Source: Phaeosaccion multiseriatum
Lineage: Eukaryota; Ochrophyta, other classes
Direction of reading: 5' to 3'
Assembly: GCA_965112735.1 (NCBI GenBank)
Contig: OZ218954.1
Coordinates: 682,001-746,000, forward strand
DNA length: 64,000 nt
A program made the translations under genes and the position numbers. The notes below the pieces were generated by a model. The model did no database searches and was not told the DNA's origin. It worked only from the letters and a program-made list of their open reading frames with translations. Below, piece after piece: positions 36,237 to 49,560 of the stretch; within the stretch, counting starts at the first letter, position 1, and every line of letters begins with the position of its first letter.

Positions 36237-39066
36237 TTAGGAGGAGCGACGCGCGGGGAAGGCAGTTCCCCAAGGCCCGTCCACAATGTAATCCTCGTCG
36301 CGCACAGAGTCCAGGATGGCGTCGCGCCCCTTGACCGCTTGGCCAGTGGCGCTGTCGAGCTTGAGGCTCTGCGTCTCGCCGAGGACACCGCTCCACTCCT
36401 CCACGCCCTGGTCATTAGGAGAGAGCAGGATGGTGGCGTCGACAACGTGGGCGTGGCAGCGCTCAGCCTCTTGGCGGTAGTCGATCTGGAAGGCGTAGGT
36501 GGAGGTGTTGATGTACACTGAGGCCCAACTGCCGGGGGAGTCGAACAGATCACGGCTAATACGCTTCTCGGCGATCCAGGCCGAGCACGCTTCGCGGTCC
36601 TCCATCGTGTACAGACGAGCCTCAAGCACATCCAGGGCACGAAGGTCGGCGGTGGATGCCGGGTCTTCCTCGTCGAGCGCAAGACGACGCTGCTTCGCCA
36701 AACGGAGCTGCTCCTCCTCCTCCTCGAGACGGTGCATCATGTGCCTGTCTCTCTTGATCTGGCAGGCCCCGACATTGTTGAACGCCCGGACCGACGCGCC
36801 GTTCTCGAGCTCGTATTCACCGGGAGACGTAACCGTTTCCCCATTGATGATCATCTCCAGGGAGCCTTGGCCGAGGCACGCGTCGCCCTCGCCCGCCGGG
36901 CATCCTGGGTTGTACTTGGTCACGTCCTTCACGCCGACATCAATCTCGTACTCCGCCAAGCCGTCCTCAGAAAACAAGGTGATACCGTGCCGAGTCACAT
37001 AGGTCTGTGAAAGAGAAACGAGGGGCAGGGGGAAGGCAGGGACCAAGCCGCCCAGAGCCAGAGGAGGGAGTACACGCACTGTCAAGAGTCACTATCGACT
37101 GGCAGGCAACAAGTTGCATGAAATGACAAGAGCTGAGACACCTACCGGCAGGAGCCCATTCTCGCACTCTTCGAAGATATGGAGCAGCCAGTTCCACTGC
37201 AAGTGGTGCTCGGCGAGTGCGGCGAACCATTTGGCGTGGAGGCCCTTGAACAGGAAGGCTTGGCCCTTAAGACCCATCACGACGGGGTCGCTATTGACGC
37301 CCGACATGAGCATCGAACAGTCGGTGTTGACACCCGCCGGGCTGAGGAAAAAGGATGGAGGGAGAGCGACGTGTGGATGGGGTTAAGAGCACTAGGTTGC
37401 ATATTGCAGCGGGTGAGAATGATGGCAACGAAATGAGCTTCCATTCTCAGCTTAGCTATAGCTAGCCCATGAGAGCGAACAAGAAGGCAAGAGGAGGGCC
37501 GGAGATCGGAATACATGTGGCTGGCTTGGTGTGTGGCACGTGCGTGAAACAGGCGCAAAGAAGGTGTGACTCTCTCCCAGCCAGCCATGCCTTGCCAATA
37601 CTTCGTACCAAAACCCTTTGACCTTTGAAAGCTTACCAACCAGCGATACAGCAGGAGCCGCCCGTAAGAGTCGGCAGCCCAGAAGAATGGTTATTCTACT
37701 TTGATGAGGAGCAGCCAGGCAGTGCGGTGAGCAAGAGGAGGGAGAGGATGCCGGGGCAGGTCGGTCGAGCGTAGCTATGAGCGAGGCGTGTGATGATATC
37801 ATCATGGAGGGATTGCTTTAAACAGCTCAAACATAGTCTAGTAGCTAGGGGCGGGGGGAGGGCGGGGGACAGATGAGGCAGAAAAGAATAATAAGAGACA
37901 GGGATACCAGGCAGGCAGGTGGGAAAACTTGGCAACAATGTCCATCCATTGGCATACCATCGCTTACCTCCCCACACCTAATTCCGTCCGGAGCGCCGGT
38001 GGCACTGCAGTCAATGACACAATTCTGGTGGGTGCACACACGGCCGGTCCATCAGCCAGTGAAGAGCGAAGAGTGAGGGAGAGTACAGTCGACGAGGGGA
38101 GCAGAGAGGGAGCGAGGCACAAGGGGCGGGCGGGCGGGCGGGACGCGGGACAGAGGGGGGAAGGAAGCAAGGGGGGGGGAAGTAGTAAGCAAAACGCAAT
38201 GAAGTGGGGGGGGGGGACAAGACAACCAAGCAAGGGGGCGGGGTGAAAAACAACCGAGCGAATTCAGTGGCTGGTCATGGCTGGCTAAAGCATGCTCCGC
38301 GCCCCATCCAGCCATGGCTGCCTGCTGGCTGGTCCAACGCCACCGAACATCATGAGAACGTACGTCAAAAGTGGATCCCTTGTTATAGTAACCAGACGAA
38401 AAGCCAGGAGCCAGGAAGGGCAGGGAATTGGACCGGCCGGGGCACAAAGAAGAGTGAGCAAAGAAGAGGGGGAGGGAGGAGCAGAGGCAGTGGGGGCTGG
38501 CTGGGTTAGGCCAAGCAACGTCAAGAGAAAAGAGCCTCACCACCAACTAGCAGCTACTACTAGTAGGCTACCACGGCAAAACAAAAAACACTTGGCAATT
38601 GATTCAGGCAACAACAACAAGCAAGCAACAAGGCAGGCAGGGAGGAGGGAGGGAAGAAGAGGCTGAAGAAGAAAAGGTTCAAGAGGAGGACGAGCGGGTC
38701 GGAGTTGGGGCGGCGAAGGGGGGAGCTCGGCAGGGAGGGGACACTAAGATCCTCAGGCTCAAGATTCGCTCCTCGGCTCAGGCAGGGGCGGCAGCAACCA
38801 AGCAAGCACCAGCCACATGCAGCCAGGCCCAGGCCAGAGCAGCCCGTAGTACAGCAGCAGCAGCCAGCAGCGAGTCCCAAACTTACCGCGCATCCAGCGA
38901 TGCCGCAGAGGAAGGGACTGGCCTGTGTTCCCAAACCCGGTGAACCAGGGTACTCAATCAAATGCCACACCGAACCAGAAGAGGTAGTGGCAGTACATGA
39001 TGTTGTTGCTGCAGAAGGCGCCAACAAGCACCCCAACAGAACGACCAAGAAAGCCCACCCGTGCAT
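36237..39066 (-). CDS. Secreted Cys-rich protein, copy 2
   Basis: Exons 38887-39066, 37968-38024, 37637-37695, 37146-37341 and 36237-37004, all splice sites and phases kept, 419 aa. Compared by eye with copy 1 it has Cys137 to Trp, Thr-Thr to Ile-Ser in EKRTTRD, Thr to Lys in LATQRR and Val to Ala in RLVLDE, with about two silent changes. Signal peptide and GDPH-like motif are unchanged. It keeps its own upstream region, so it may be expressed. Confidence 0.8.
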
Positions 39067-39438
39067 ACTTTTACTACGACGACTCCGGTGTGTGTTGTGT
39101 TTACCTGGTTATGTAGTGTATTTTGAGTGTGGCTAGTAACAATGGGGCCACTGGGTCCCCCCCCCTCTTCCAGGGGTACTACGAATAATTTAGAACAAAC
39201 CATTGGCCTCCTCAAGAAGTTGCTTCTGAATAATGCGACCATCGGCTCCCCGCTGGGCTTCTCGGGGGGCTCCGGGCTTCTGGGCCATACTAGTCCCCTC
39301 CACGATTCGGGCTTCTGGCTGGCCGCAGCCAGGCCAGCGGTCTGGGCCTGGGCTTCAGGCTCCTCAGCCAGGGGGGGCTCAGGCAGGGGGGCTCATAAAA
39401 AAACTGAAAGTTTGGTCAAAATATTTTCCTTCATCCCA
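39067..39438. other. Promoter-side spacer and left flank of element, copy 2
   Basis: Same content as 25891-26264. The left target duplication ATCCCA is at 39433-39438. Confidence 0.45.
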
Positions 39439-40498
39439 TCGGCTCCAGACTGGCCTACAAGCCTTATGCTCTAGGCCGGCCATTTTTTCTCCCTAGGCCG
39501 GCGGTTCTAGGCCTAGGCCTATCTGATTAGTACCAAGTAATTACGGCCGGCGCAGCCGGCCTGATTACTGATTATGACCGGCGCCAGCCGGCCTGAGTAC
39601 TGGCTGATTATGCGTCAGCCGGGGGCTGATTACTGATTACGGCCGGCGCACACCGTAATCTTGTCCAGGGTCGAAGGGAGGGAGGGAGGGAGGGAGGGAG
39701 GGAGGGAGGGAGGGAGGGAGGGAGGGAGGGAGGGAGGGAGGGAGGGAGGGAGGGAGGGAGGGAGGGAGGGAGGGAGGGAGGGAGGGAGGGAGGGAGGGAG
39801 GGAGGGAGGGAGGGAGGGAGGGAGGGAGGGAGGGAGGGAGGGAGGGAGGGAGGGAGGGAGGGAGGGAGGGAGGGAGGGAGGGAGGGAGGGAGGGAGGGAG
39901 GGAGGGAGGGAGGGAGGGAGGGAGGGAGGGAGGGAGGGAGGGAGGGAGGGAGGGAGGGAGGGAGGGAGGGAGGGAGGGAGGGAGGGAGGGAGGGAGGGAG
40001 GGAGGGAGGGAGGGAGGGAGGGAGGGAGGGAGGGAGGGAGGGAGGGAGGGAGGGAGGGAGGGAGGGAGGGAGGGAGGGAGGGAGGGAGGGAGGGAGGGAG
40101 GGAGGGAGGGAAGGAGGGAGAGAGGGAGGGAGGGAGGGAGGGAGGGAGGGAGGCAGGGAGTCGACCCTGGACAAGATCATCTGATTCTGATTACGGCCGG
40201 CGCAGCCGGCCTGATTACTGATTATGACGGGCGCCAGCCGGTCTGGTTGCTTACAGTCGGTGACCAGCCGGCCTGATTACTGGATCCGGCCGGGGGCTGA
40301 TTACTACTGGTTACGGCCGGCGCACACCGTAATCTTGTCCAGGGTCGATAGGACTAGGCCGGGGGGGCTGCGCCAGAAATAGGCCTAGGCCGGGGACCTG
40401 CGGCCCCCTCTAGGCCTAGGCCGGGGGCCTGCGGCCCCCCTAGGCCGGCCGAATTTCGTCTCTAGGCCTAGGCTTCTAGTAGGCCAGTCTGGAGCCGA
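39439..40498. mobile_element. Foldback/MITE-like element, copy 2
   Basis: Same terminal inverted repeats and ATCCCA target duplication (39433-39438 / 40499-40504). Same insertion site as copy 1, so it was copied with the segment and did not transpose again. The GGGA tract at 39676-40152 carries two interruptions near its right end. Confidence 0.8.
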
Positions 40499-41145
40499 AT
40501 CCCAAATGGCCTCTTCTCGTCCCCCGTTACCCGTACAACTTTCTATACCGACTAAGGACATCTTGATCTTTCATTTTGTACAGAGATGCATGGTCATCTC
40601 CGACGGGATCACCTGCTTTTGGGCCTCCAAAGTTTAAGACCCACTTTGTTGCGGTTTAGGGATATTTGGGTACTTTCGAGGCTCAACAGAGACCCTAGAG
40701 TGCTTTTTCCGCTGTATGCCCTACTGGCACCCACCAGCGTGTGCCCTCTTGAAATCGGACCCTACTTTAGTGATATGAGCTCATTTTGACCACCAAACCC
40801 CCTCCAATCGCCCCACTCTCTACCCACCCACCCCCCACCCTCCCATGTTGTCATGTAGGCTTGCATGTGCTCACGATCGGTACTGACGGTGCTCATAGCA
40901 TCTGAAAAGCCCCTCTAACCCGAACAGCTCGTTGCAGCAAATGCCGTGCACCCCGGCTTGGCTTCCCACAGCCAGGTGCTCCACATGTATGCCCTCTCTG
41001 CTCGATGTGGCTGGGACTGGACACCCCCCCCCCCTTCGGCAGCACAAGCATATGGCCCTCTTGCGTCGCCCTGCAGAGCCCTATACAAGCGAGTGTCTTC
41101 ATCCAGGCCAGCACGTGGAGGCGTAGGCAATGGATAATGGAGTGC
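40499..41145. other. Right flank of element and junction spacer, copy 2
   Basis: Same as 27301-27949; the poly(C) run near 41024 is shorter than in copy 1, which changes the frame of the possible minus-strand reading. Confidence 0.35.
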
Positions 41146-41500
41146 GATAGCTATCCATCCACTGCCATCCACCCACTGCGATAGCTATCCATCCACTGCC
41201 ATCCACCCACTGCGGTAGCTATCCATCCACTTACCATCCACCCACTGCGATAGCTATCCATCCACTACCATCCACCCACTGCGATAGCTATCCATCCACC
41301 CTCCACGACAGCTATCCACCCACTGCCATCCACCCACTGCGGTAGCTATCCATCCACTACCATCCACTGCCATCCACCCACTGCGATAGCTACCCATCCA
41401 CTGCCATCCACCCGCTGCGATAGCTATCCATCCACTACCATCCACACACTGCGATAGCTATCCATCCACTTCCATCCACCCACTGCGATAAGCTATCCAT
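41146..41500. repeat. Minisatellite at copy 2/copy 3 junction
   Basis: Apparently identical in unit order to 27950-28304. Confidence 0.88.
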
Positions 41501-41642
41501 CCACCACCTCCATTCCTCCGTGCCTCTGTGTCTTCAGTCCCCTCGCCTCTGCCACGGCGGCATCAAGTCAAGCCGCCGCCCCCGCCCCTATTTTGTATTT
41601 CTAACATGTAGTTATCTCTACCCTGTTTGTCCCCCCCTCCTC

Positions 41643-41852
41643 TCCTCCTCCTCCTCCTCCTCCTCCTCCTCCTCCTCCTCCTCCTCCTCCTCCTCCTCCT
41701 CCTCCTCCTCCTCCTCCTCCTCCTCCTCCTCCTCCTCCTCCTCCTCCTCCTCCTCCTCCTCCTCCTCCTCCTCCTCCTCCTCCTCCTCCTCCTCCTCCTC
41801 CTCCTCCTCCTCCTCCTCCTCCTCCTCCTCCTCCTCCTCCTCCTCCTCCTCC
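41643..41852. repeat. (CCT)n tract, copy 3
   Basis: About 69 CCT triplets upstream of the PCF11 exon 3 equivalent. Confidence 0.93.
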
Positions 41853-42036
41853 CCCCTTCCTTACTTTCCTCCCCTCCTCCGCCTCTTCTTCTCCCACCTT
41901 CTCCCCCTCCTCGTCCTCTTCTTCTGCCTCCTCCTCTCCCCTCCCCCCCCCCTCCTCTCCTTCCTCCTCCTCCTCTCCCCCCTGGTATCACCAACTGCTG
42001 TACCTCCCCCCGGGGGGGGGCTTCTGACCACCGCAG

Positions 42037-45000
42037 GGCGGAGACCACTCTTCTCTATCCGCCGGCGAAGGAGGAGGGGGAGGAGGCAGTGGGGGCAAGC
42101 GGAAACTCAAACTCAAAATCTACGTTGAGGAGCTTTCTCGAGCGCAGCAACTCGCCCAGATCCTCCCGGGGAAGATTGGGGACCTCATCCAGCAACAGCA
42201 GCAGTTGGTGATACAGCAGCAACAGCAGCAGCAGGGGGCGGGGGCGGGGATAGCACCAGATGGCAGTCAATGGGACAATGCGATTGCTGATGTGGCAAGG
42301 CAGGCTGCCCTCCTGGCGAGCACTCTCGGGTGGACGGTGGGGAGGGATAATAGTAACCGAGGAGGAGGAGGAGGAGGAGGAGGAGGAGGAGGAGGAGGAG
42401 GAGGAGGAGGAGGAGGAGGAGGAGGAGGAGGAGGAGGAGGAGGAGGAGGAGGAGGAGGAGGAGGAGGAGGAGGAGGAGGAGGAGGAGGAGGAGGAGGAGG
42501 AGGAGGAGGAGGAGGAGGAGGAGGAGGAGGAGGAGGAGGAGGAGGAGGAGGAGGCAAGAGAGGAGGAGGAGGGAGCAGCGGTAAGAGGATTTCCGACAGC
42601 GATGGCGTGGAGCGGAGGGGGCCCTGGGAGAAGGCCACACTCGGGCAGAGGAAGGCCGATAATATACACGCCCTCTATGACGCCCTCCCCCTGCAGGTAT
42701 ATGGGCTTGAGTTCCAGTTGGGTGTATGGGTTTGAGTTCCAGTTCGGTGTATGGGTTTGAGGTCTAGTTCGGTAGATGGGTTTGAGTTCCAGTTGTCACT
42801 CGCAGTTTGTTCGAGTTTGCAGTCTGCAAATGTCTTTTTTTTTTTGGCAGTGTCAGTGTGTTCATGTGTAGACCTTTTGATACGACAAAAGCACGTCCAA
42901 TCTGGGAGTGAGGTCGGCCAGTCCGTCCGTCTAGCCTTCTGCCATCTAGAACTGACGACTGATGCCTGAAAGAAGAAAGAAACCCCTCCAAACTGAAACC
43001 CAACCCCCGTCTGCGCAGTCCAAGCAGGACGGAATGCGACATGCGACCCAGGGGGGCCTCCAGAAACACCTCGACATGCTCTTCGCGAGGAATAGGACCA
43101 GCCAGGAGAGAGGCGGACAAAGGTGGGTGGGTATGGGCGGGTAGTAAGTCAATGGGTGGTGGGTGTCAGGACAGTGAGTGGGGCGTCAGAGTAGAGGGTG
43201 GGTGGGTGGGTGGGTGAGTGGGTGGGTGGGTGCGAGTGTGGCGGGGGGGCGGTGGGGAGGGGGATTTAAGTGTTAACAGTCAACCGTCCCCCCCCCCTCC
43301 ACACACACACACACAAACACATACGGACTGCTTAGGTTGATTCCTCTAAGTCAGTATGTGTCCTCCCCACCACCTCCACCCTCCCCCACAACGTGCCGCC
43401 CTCTCCTGTCTTGCGTGTGTGTGCATGTGTGTGTGTCTCTCCCTCTCGGTGTGTGTGCATGTGTGTGTGTGTCTCTGTGTGTGCATGTGTGTGTGTCTCT
43501 CTCTCTGTGGGCATATATGTGTGTGTCTCTGTGCTTCGTATGTGAGTACCTACCTATCTACCCACCTGCCTACCTACCTACCTACCATCCGTTCCTCTAC
43601 AGGCGGCACCTCCCGTCCCTGGTTCTGTACGGTGGAGCAGTGGGAGACAGACTTCGGCGCTTCTCCAGCGGGAGGGGGGGCGGCGGTGAGTGCGTACGTG
43701 CGTGGGTGTCTCTACGATAGGGGTGCTTGGGTCGGAAGTGCCTGCACGTTAGGGGTGTTTGGGCGTTTTGTGTCTCTCTACGTTCGGGGGGATTTTGATT
43801 GGAGGCTGTCTGATGCGATTGACCCGAGATGCATGTGTATGCGTGTGCTTGAGTAGGTGTCTGCGTATGTGTGTGAGTGCGTGTGTGCGTGCGTGCGTGT
43901 GTGCTTGTGTGCGTGTGTGCTTGTGTGCGTGTGTGCGTGTGCCTCTTGCCTGAGCCGTCTGTTCCCTTTGCAGTGGCCCCGGACGCAGAGCAACAAGGAC
44001 CTCACACGCCACTCGACCTCTTGCTATTCCCCCTCCCCCCGAACGTAAAGCAGGACCCTCATCAGATGGCAGCAGACGGAAGCGCTCACCCCCCCGGGGC
44101 TAACGGGGGGCAGCAGTCGGGCACACCTTCATCTGGGGCTGTTGGTGGTATTGGGATCACGTCACAGGGTGGCGACGGCCGTAGCGGCGGAGGGGGTGTG
44201 GGCCTCATAGGGGGGGAGGGAGGGATGGCAGTGGATGGAGGAGGAGGTGGTGGTGGTGCAGGTGGTGGTGGCGATGGTGGTGGTAATAGTGGCACAGATT
44301 GGGACAACGGTATGGTAGTACTGTACCGGCTGAAGATGGAATGAGCACGTGTCGAATGTGTGGGGACTCCTTTGACATGTTCTACGACGGGGATGAGGAG
44401 GAGTGGATGTACAGGAATGCCAGCTACGTACAGGTGAGGGAGAGGGAGGGAGAGAGATGAAGAGAGAGGGAGAGGGAGGGAGAGACAGAGGAAATGGGAG
44501 GGGAGGGGGTTGTGGTGGTGTGGCTGGGGCGGAGTTTCAAGCAGTATCGATAGACACGCACACACACACAAATACACACACACGCACACATGTAAGCACA
44601 CACCGTACTCCAGAGGAGCGGATGGAGATGGCGCATGTGGCTGCATCGGTTCTGGATCGGTCCTGGATCGGTCCTGGACTCGGTTCTGGATCCGTTCTGG
44701 ATGGGTTCTGGATCGGCCCTGGACTGGGTCCTGGCTCGTTGCACAGGGGGTATCAGGGCAGGGGGTTTCAGGACAGAGACTGTCAGGACAGAGAGAGAGT
44801 GTGTGAGGACTGAGGGTGGTGGGTGTTAGGACAGAGACAGACACAGAGAGAGAGAGAGAGAGAGAGTATGAGGACAAGAGGCTTTGAACACAGAGAGAAG
44901 GGGTGTCGAGACTGGGGTTGTCAAGAGAGAAAAAAAGAACGAGTGTCAGGATGCTGGCTTGACAATTGAGGGGACAAGAGAGCAAGTGACGACAATTGAG

Positions 45001-45803
45001 GGGGGGGAGGGGCGAGTCGCCAGAAAGAGAGAGAAGAGAAAGGAGGCCGCCAATGGAGGGAGGGATAACACGGCCTTTCTGCGCGTGTTGGTGCTTTGAC
45101 ACGACCGAAAGTAGTCGCCAGCCTGTGGTTGTGTGCACCGCCTCCATTCGTGCCCCCCCCCCGGGAAGCCTCCTCTTACGTCCTTCCAACCGCCTTGCTG
45201 CCTGTGTGCGTGTGTGTGCTTTGTCCGGATCGCTGTCTCTCTCCCCTTCCCATTCACTGCCATCCCACTCCCCCTTGTACACACACACACACTCACACGC
45301 AGGTGGCCGCACAAGGAGCGGAGCCTTCGTACAGACTGATTGTGCATCAGCGCTGTCTCACCGCTAGCGGCCTCAATCCCAACGTCCCCCTCTCTCTCAA
45401 TGATCTCATGCCAGAGGGGCGGCAGCAAGCACCAGTTGGCGATACGGCCGTTGATGAATCCGCAGCAGTTGGTGATCCAGCAGCAGCAGCAGCAGCAGCA
45501 GCAGGAGGAGGACGAGGAGGAGGATGAGGAGGAGGAGGAGGAGGAGCAGGAGGAGGAGGAGATTCCACCACTGCCGCTACCGCTACCACTACCACTCCGA
45601 CTGACCCCTCTCCACCCTTGACACATGCAATGGACACGAATGTCGATGCCTCCGATATAGTATCGAACGTGGCTGCGCCCGAGGCGGGGGCTGTGGGTGC
45701 GGGCGAGAGCAACATGAACAACGATGAGGACTCGGAACCCGCCGCAAAGAAACTGCGTCTCGCGGCTGCTGTGGCGCAAGCTCTCAGCTCGGGACAGCAA
45801 TGA
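42037..45803 (+). pseudogene. PCF11: PCF11 5'-truncated, frameshifted copy 3
   Basis: Exon equivalents 42037-42696, 43019-43122, 43603-43685, 43991-44433 and 45303-45803. It shares both the 4-bp exon 4 insertion (about 43099-43106) and the 1-bp exon 6 loss (about 44314-44317, stop 44342-44344) with copy 2. The Gly tract of exon 3 is about nine codons longer than in copy 2, still a multiple of three. Confidence 0.85.
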
Positions 45804-45811
45804 ATGAAAAG

Positions 45812-45882
<71 letters not shown>

Positions 45883-46515
45883 GGTATAAGGAGGGGACAG
45901 TGTAGAGAGGGGGAGCGAGGGAGAGAGAGAAGACCAGAGAGAGAAACGCGGCAGGACTGCGATTATTCTTTGTTCCTTCGTGTGATTGCTGATGGCGGGC
46001 GTGGAGGGGTGTGGTGGGTATGTGGGAAGGAGGGGAGCATACGTAACCTTACGAAATCTTACGCGTTATCGTAAGTTACTTTTGGTGGTACCCGTAGCGA
46101 GGTACTACGAAGAAAGCTGGGGGCAGGTCCCCCGCCGTCGGAATCGGAATCATGATACACTAGTTGGTCATACAGCAGCAGAAGCGCCATTGCTCCGAGG
46201 TAATGGCCATTGATTGCATCGAACAAAGGTCTGATCAAATACACTCAACACCAGGGTAACGATAATAGAATCGAGCCAGTCACTGTCCTGACACCCATTA
46301 CTCTGTCCTGACACCCATCCACCCGCCCTTTTCCTGGCACCCACTAACTGTCCTGACACCCATCCACTGTCCTGACACCCACCCACCCACTGTCCTGACA
46401 CCCACCCACCCTCTGTCCTGACACCCACCCACCCACTGTCCTGACACCCACCCACCCTCTGTCCTGACACCCACCCACTGTCCTGACACCCACCCCCTGT
46501 CCTGACACCTATCAC
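45804..46515. other. Spacer after PCF11 remnant, copy 3
   Basis: Same as 32590-33299: (GA)n, shared spacer and the 20-bp minisatellite at 46286-46515. Confidence 0.6.
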
Positions 46516-47594
46516 TCACTTGAAGCTGCTCATGTCCTGAATTGAGGCCTTGTGGTGCTTGTACTCAATCACAGTGGAGGGCTCAAGGTCCAGTACCTGG
46601 TGTAAGGTAGGGAGGCAGGCAGGCAGGCAAGGCAAGTATAGGCGTATGGGCACACACAGATCATTCACACATGCACAGGGTAGGGAGGTACGATGAGTGA
46701 GTGAGTGAGTGAGCGAGCGAGGAGAGAGGGAGGGAGGGAGGGAGGGAGGGAGGGAGGGAGGGAGGGAGGGAGGGAGGGAGGGAGGGAGGGAGGGAGGGAG
46801 GGAGGGAGGGAGGGAGGGAGGGAGGGAGGGAGGGAGGGGGGGAGGGAGGGAGGGGAGGGAGGGAGGGACGTAAGTACGTAGGTACTTCGGAATGTTGGCA
46901 GATGGGTAGGTACATGGGTGGGTGGGTAGGTAGGTAAGAAAGTAGGTAGGTAGGAGGTAGGTACGGAGTCTTTCCCTCTATACCCGGTACGGCCGATCCT
47001 ACCCTACCCACCTTCTTGAGCTTCTCGCCAACGTGGAAACGGACCTGTTGCACAAGAGCAGGCATATGGGCAGGAAGGCAGCAAGGCATACGGGTGTATA
47101 GGCAATGGGTGTGTGGGCATGCATGTTGATGGGGAGAGGTGAGGCACATGGGCAAGCATATGGGCTGACAGACATTGAGGCAGGCGTATGGGCAAGAGGG
47201 AGGTATGTGGGGGCAGGCAGGCCGATAGACAGACACGACCAAAAAATTTGGACTCTTTCTGATCGAAATCGACATACTCATGACTCAAATCATAACCTCC
47301 TACTCATAAAAGTCGACCTCCTCCGCATATAAGTCGACCTCCTACGCATAAAAGTCGACCTCCTACGCATAAAAGTCGACCTCCTACTCATAAAAGTCGA
47401 CCTCCTACGCATAAAAGTCGACCTCCTACTCATAAAAGTCGACCTCCTACTCATAAAAGTCGACCTCCTACGCATAAAAGTCGACCTCCTACATGCCTGA
47501 TCGTTGGAGTTCCACACACTGAGGAGGTCTTCATTTGTGCGAATGGCCATGCCCACACCGACCACGTACGGCTCCTCAAAGCATTCGCCAATGA
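46516..47594 (-). pseudogene. EIF4E2: eIF4E remnant, copy 3 (last three exons only)
   Basis: Exons 47497-47594, 47012-47044 and 46516-46596 remain, as in copy 2. The 21-bp minisatellite expansion is at about 47306-47496. Confidence 0.88.
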
Positions 47595-47638
47595 CTGAGA
47601 GGAGGAGGAGGTGGTGGTGGAGGTGCAGGTGGAGGTGG

Positions 47639-48419
47639 TGGAGGAGGAGGAGGAGGAGGAGGAGGAGGAGGAGGAGGAGGAGGAGGAGGAGGAGGAGGAG
47701 GAGGAGGAGGAGGAGGAGGAGGAGGAGGAGGAGGAGGAGGAGGAGGAGGAGGAGGAGGAGGAGGAGGAGGAGGAGGAGGAGGAGGAGGAGGAGGAGGAGG
47801 AGGAGGAGGAGGAGGAGGAGGAGGAGGAGGAGGAGGAGGAGGAGGAGGAGGAGGAGGAGGAGGAGGAGGAGGAGGAGGAGGAGGAGGAGGAGGAGGAGGA
47901 GGAGGAGGAGGAGGAGGAGGAGGAGGAGGAGGAGGAGGAGGAGGAGGAGGAGGAGGAGGAGGAGGAGGAGGAGGAGGAGGAGGAGGAGGAGGAGGAGGAG
48001 GAGGAGGAGGAGGAGGAGGAGGAGGAGGAGGAGGAGGAGGAGGAGGAGGAGGAGGAGGAGGAGGAGGAGGAGGAGGAGGAGGAGGAGGAGGAGGAGGAGG
48101 AGGAGGAGGAGGAGGAGGAGGAGGAGGAGGAGGAGGAGGAGGAGGAGGAGGAGGAGGAGGAGGAGGAGGAGGAGGAGGAGGAGGAGGAGGAGGAGGAGGA
48201 GGAGGAGGAGGAGGAGGAGGAGGAGGAGGAGGAGGAGGAGGAGGAGGAGGAGGAGGAGGAGGAGGAGGAGGAGGAGGAGGAGGAGGAGGAGGAGGAGGAG
48301 GAGGAGGAGGAGGAGGAGGAGGAGGAGGAGGAGGAGGAGGAGGAGGAGGAGGAGGAGGAGGAGGAGGAGGAGGAGGAGGAGGAGGAGGAGGAGGAGGAGG
48401 AGGAGGAGGAGGAGGAGGA
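47639..48419. repeat. Giant (GAG)n tract, copy 3 (about 780 bp)
   Basis: About 108 bp longer than in copy 2, otherwise the same flanks. Virtually uninterrupted. Confidence 0.95.
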
Positions 48420-49560
48420 AGAGGAGGTGAGTACGTAGGATGACTCAAGGTCCCCTTTACACGCTCCTCTTCATATTTCTGGTGAGGATGATACCTCACG
48501 GCTATCCTGGATCATCTTGTCTCGCCTGCTTGCAACGTACCAGGACTTCCTCTCTGCCCTAAGGCCTTCTGCTCCGCCTTCACCCCTCCATTGGCCTCCT
48601 TGCTCCATCATTTGTGCTCTTCTCCTCATCGCCTTGCCTTGCCCGAACACTCGCCACCCTGTGAACCGGAGAACCAACTCGCATTTCTTCACCCTGCCGG
48701 ATCCTCCCTCGGATCGCCTTGGGTCTGCACCCGCCCTTCAGACAGGGAAAGCAGACGGCCTATTGCTCCATTGCGCACAAACAAATGCGGGGCCGCCTAG
48801 TTCGGGCCAGCTGGCTGGTGGATAGCACTGGATGGCTGGCTGGTGGATGGCACTGGATGGTTGGCCTGGTGGATGGCACTGGATGGTTGGCTGGTGGATA
48901 GCACCTGGATGGGTCAGGAAATAGAGAAATCGGTTATCTTCCCTCCCTCGTTTCACGTCCTCCTCCCGTGCCCAGGTGTGGTCAATCAGTCCAACAGTGA
49001 TCGTGATAACAACGTCTTACACATTTTGCGTTTATCGATGTAACTTACACACGCGGCAACAGCCGCCACGACTTCTACTTGTATACAAGCTTGTAATACA
49101 GAGACAAATTGTATCCTCCGATAGGCAGGTGTCCTCTTCCATAACAGCCCCCACCCTCCCTCTCAAGTACCCGAGACGGGCACCATGACGTGGCCTGACA
49201 TCATGACACACAGGACGACTCAACTGACGTGCTCCTCGCTCCCCCCGAGGCAGCCCCACAGACCGTACAACACTCGCCCCCTCTCGCACCACCACCCTTG
49301 TTTGTCCCAATCGCTCCGTCCGACACCTTCTCTACTACCCAAAATGGACACGTGACGTGTGCTCGCGTTTACGCTAAAATAAAGTTTTGTCTCAATAACA
49401 CCACGTTGATCCTGCTGCGCCCTCTTGCCCCCTTCATAAAGCAGACGCCCGAATCAGCCCCGAGACCCCGGCCGCCCGACGCCCTGAAATCGAAAAGTAA
49501 CCCCCCCACCCCCCCACCCCCTCTTGTCCTTGACTTGCTTCTCGCAAACATCTTGCTCAC
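48420..49560. other. Spacer upstream of secreted-protein gene, copy 3
   Basis: Same content as 35095-36236. No gene seen. Confidence 0.5.

Larger units (their letters stand above)
28305..41500. repeat. Segmental duplication, copy 2 (13.2 kb)
   Basis: Nearly identical to copy 3 apart from tract lengths, a 24-bp insertion in copy 3 (secreted-gene intron 1) and isolated substitutions. Carries truncated PCF11, an eIF4E remnant, an intact secreted-protein gene and the foldback element. Confidence 0.93.
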
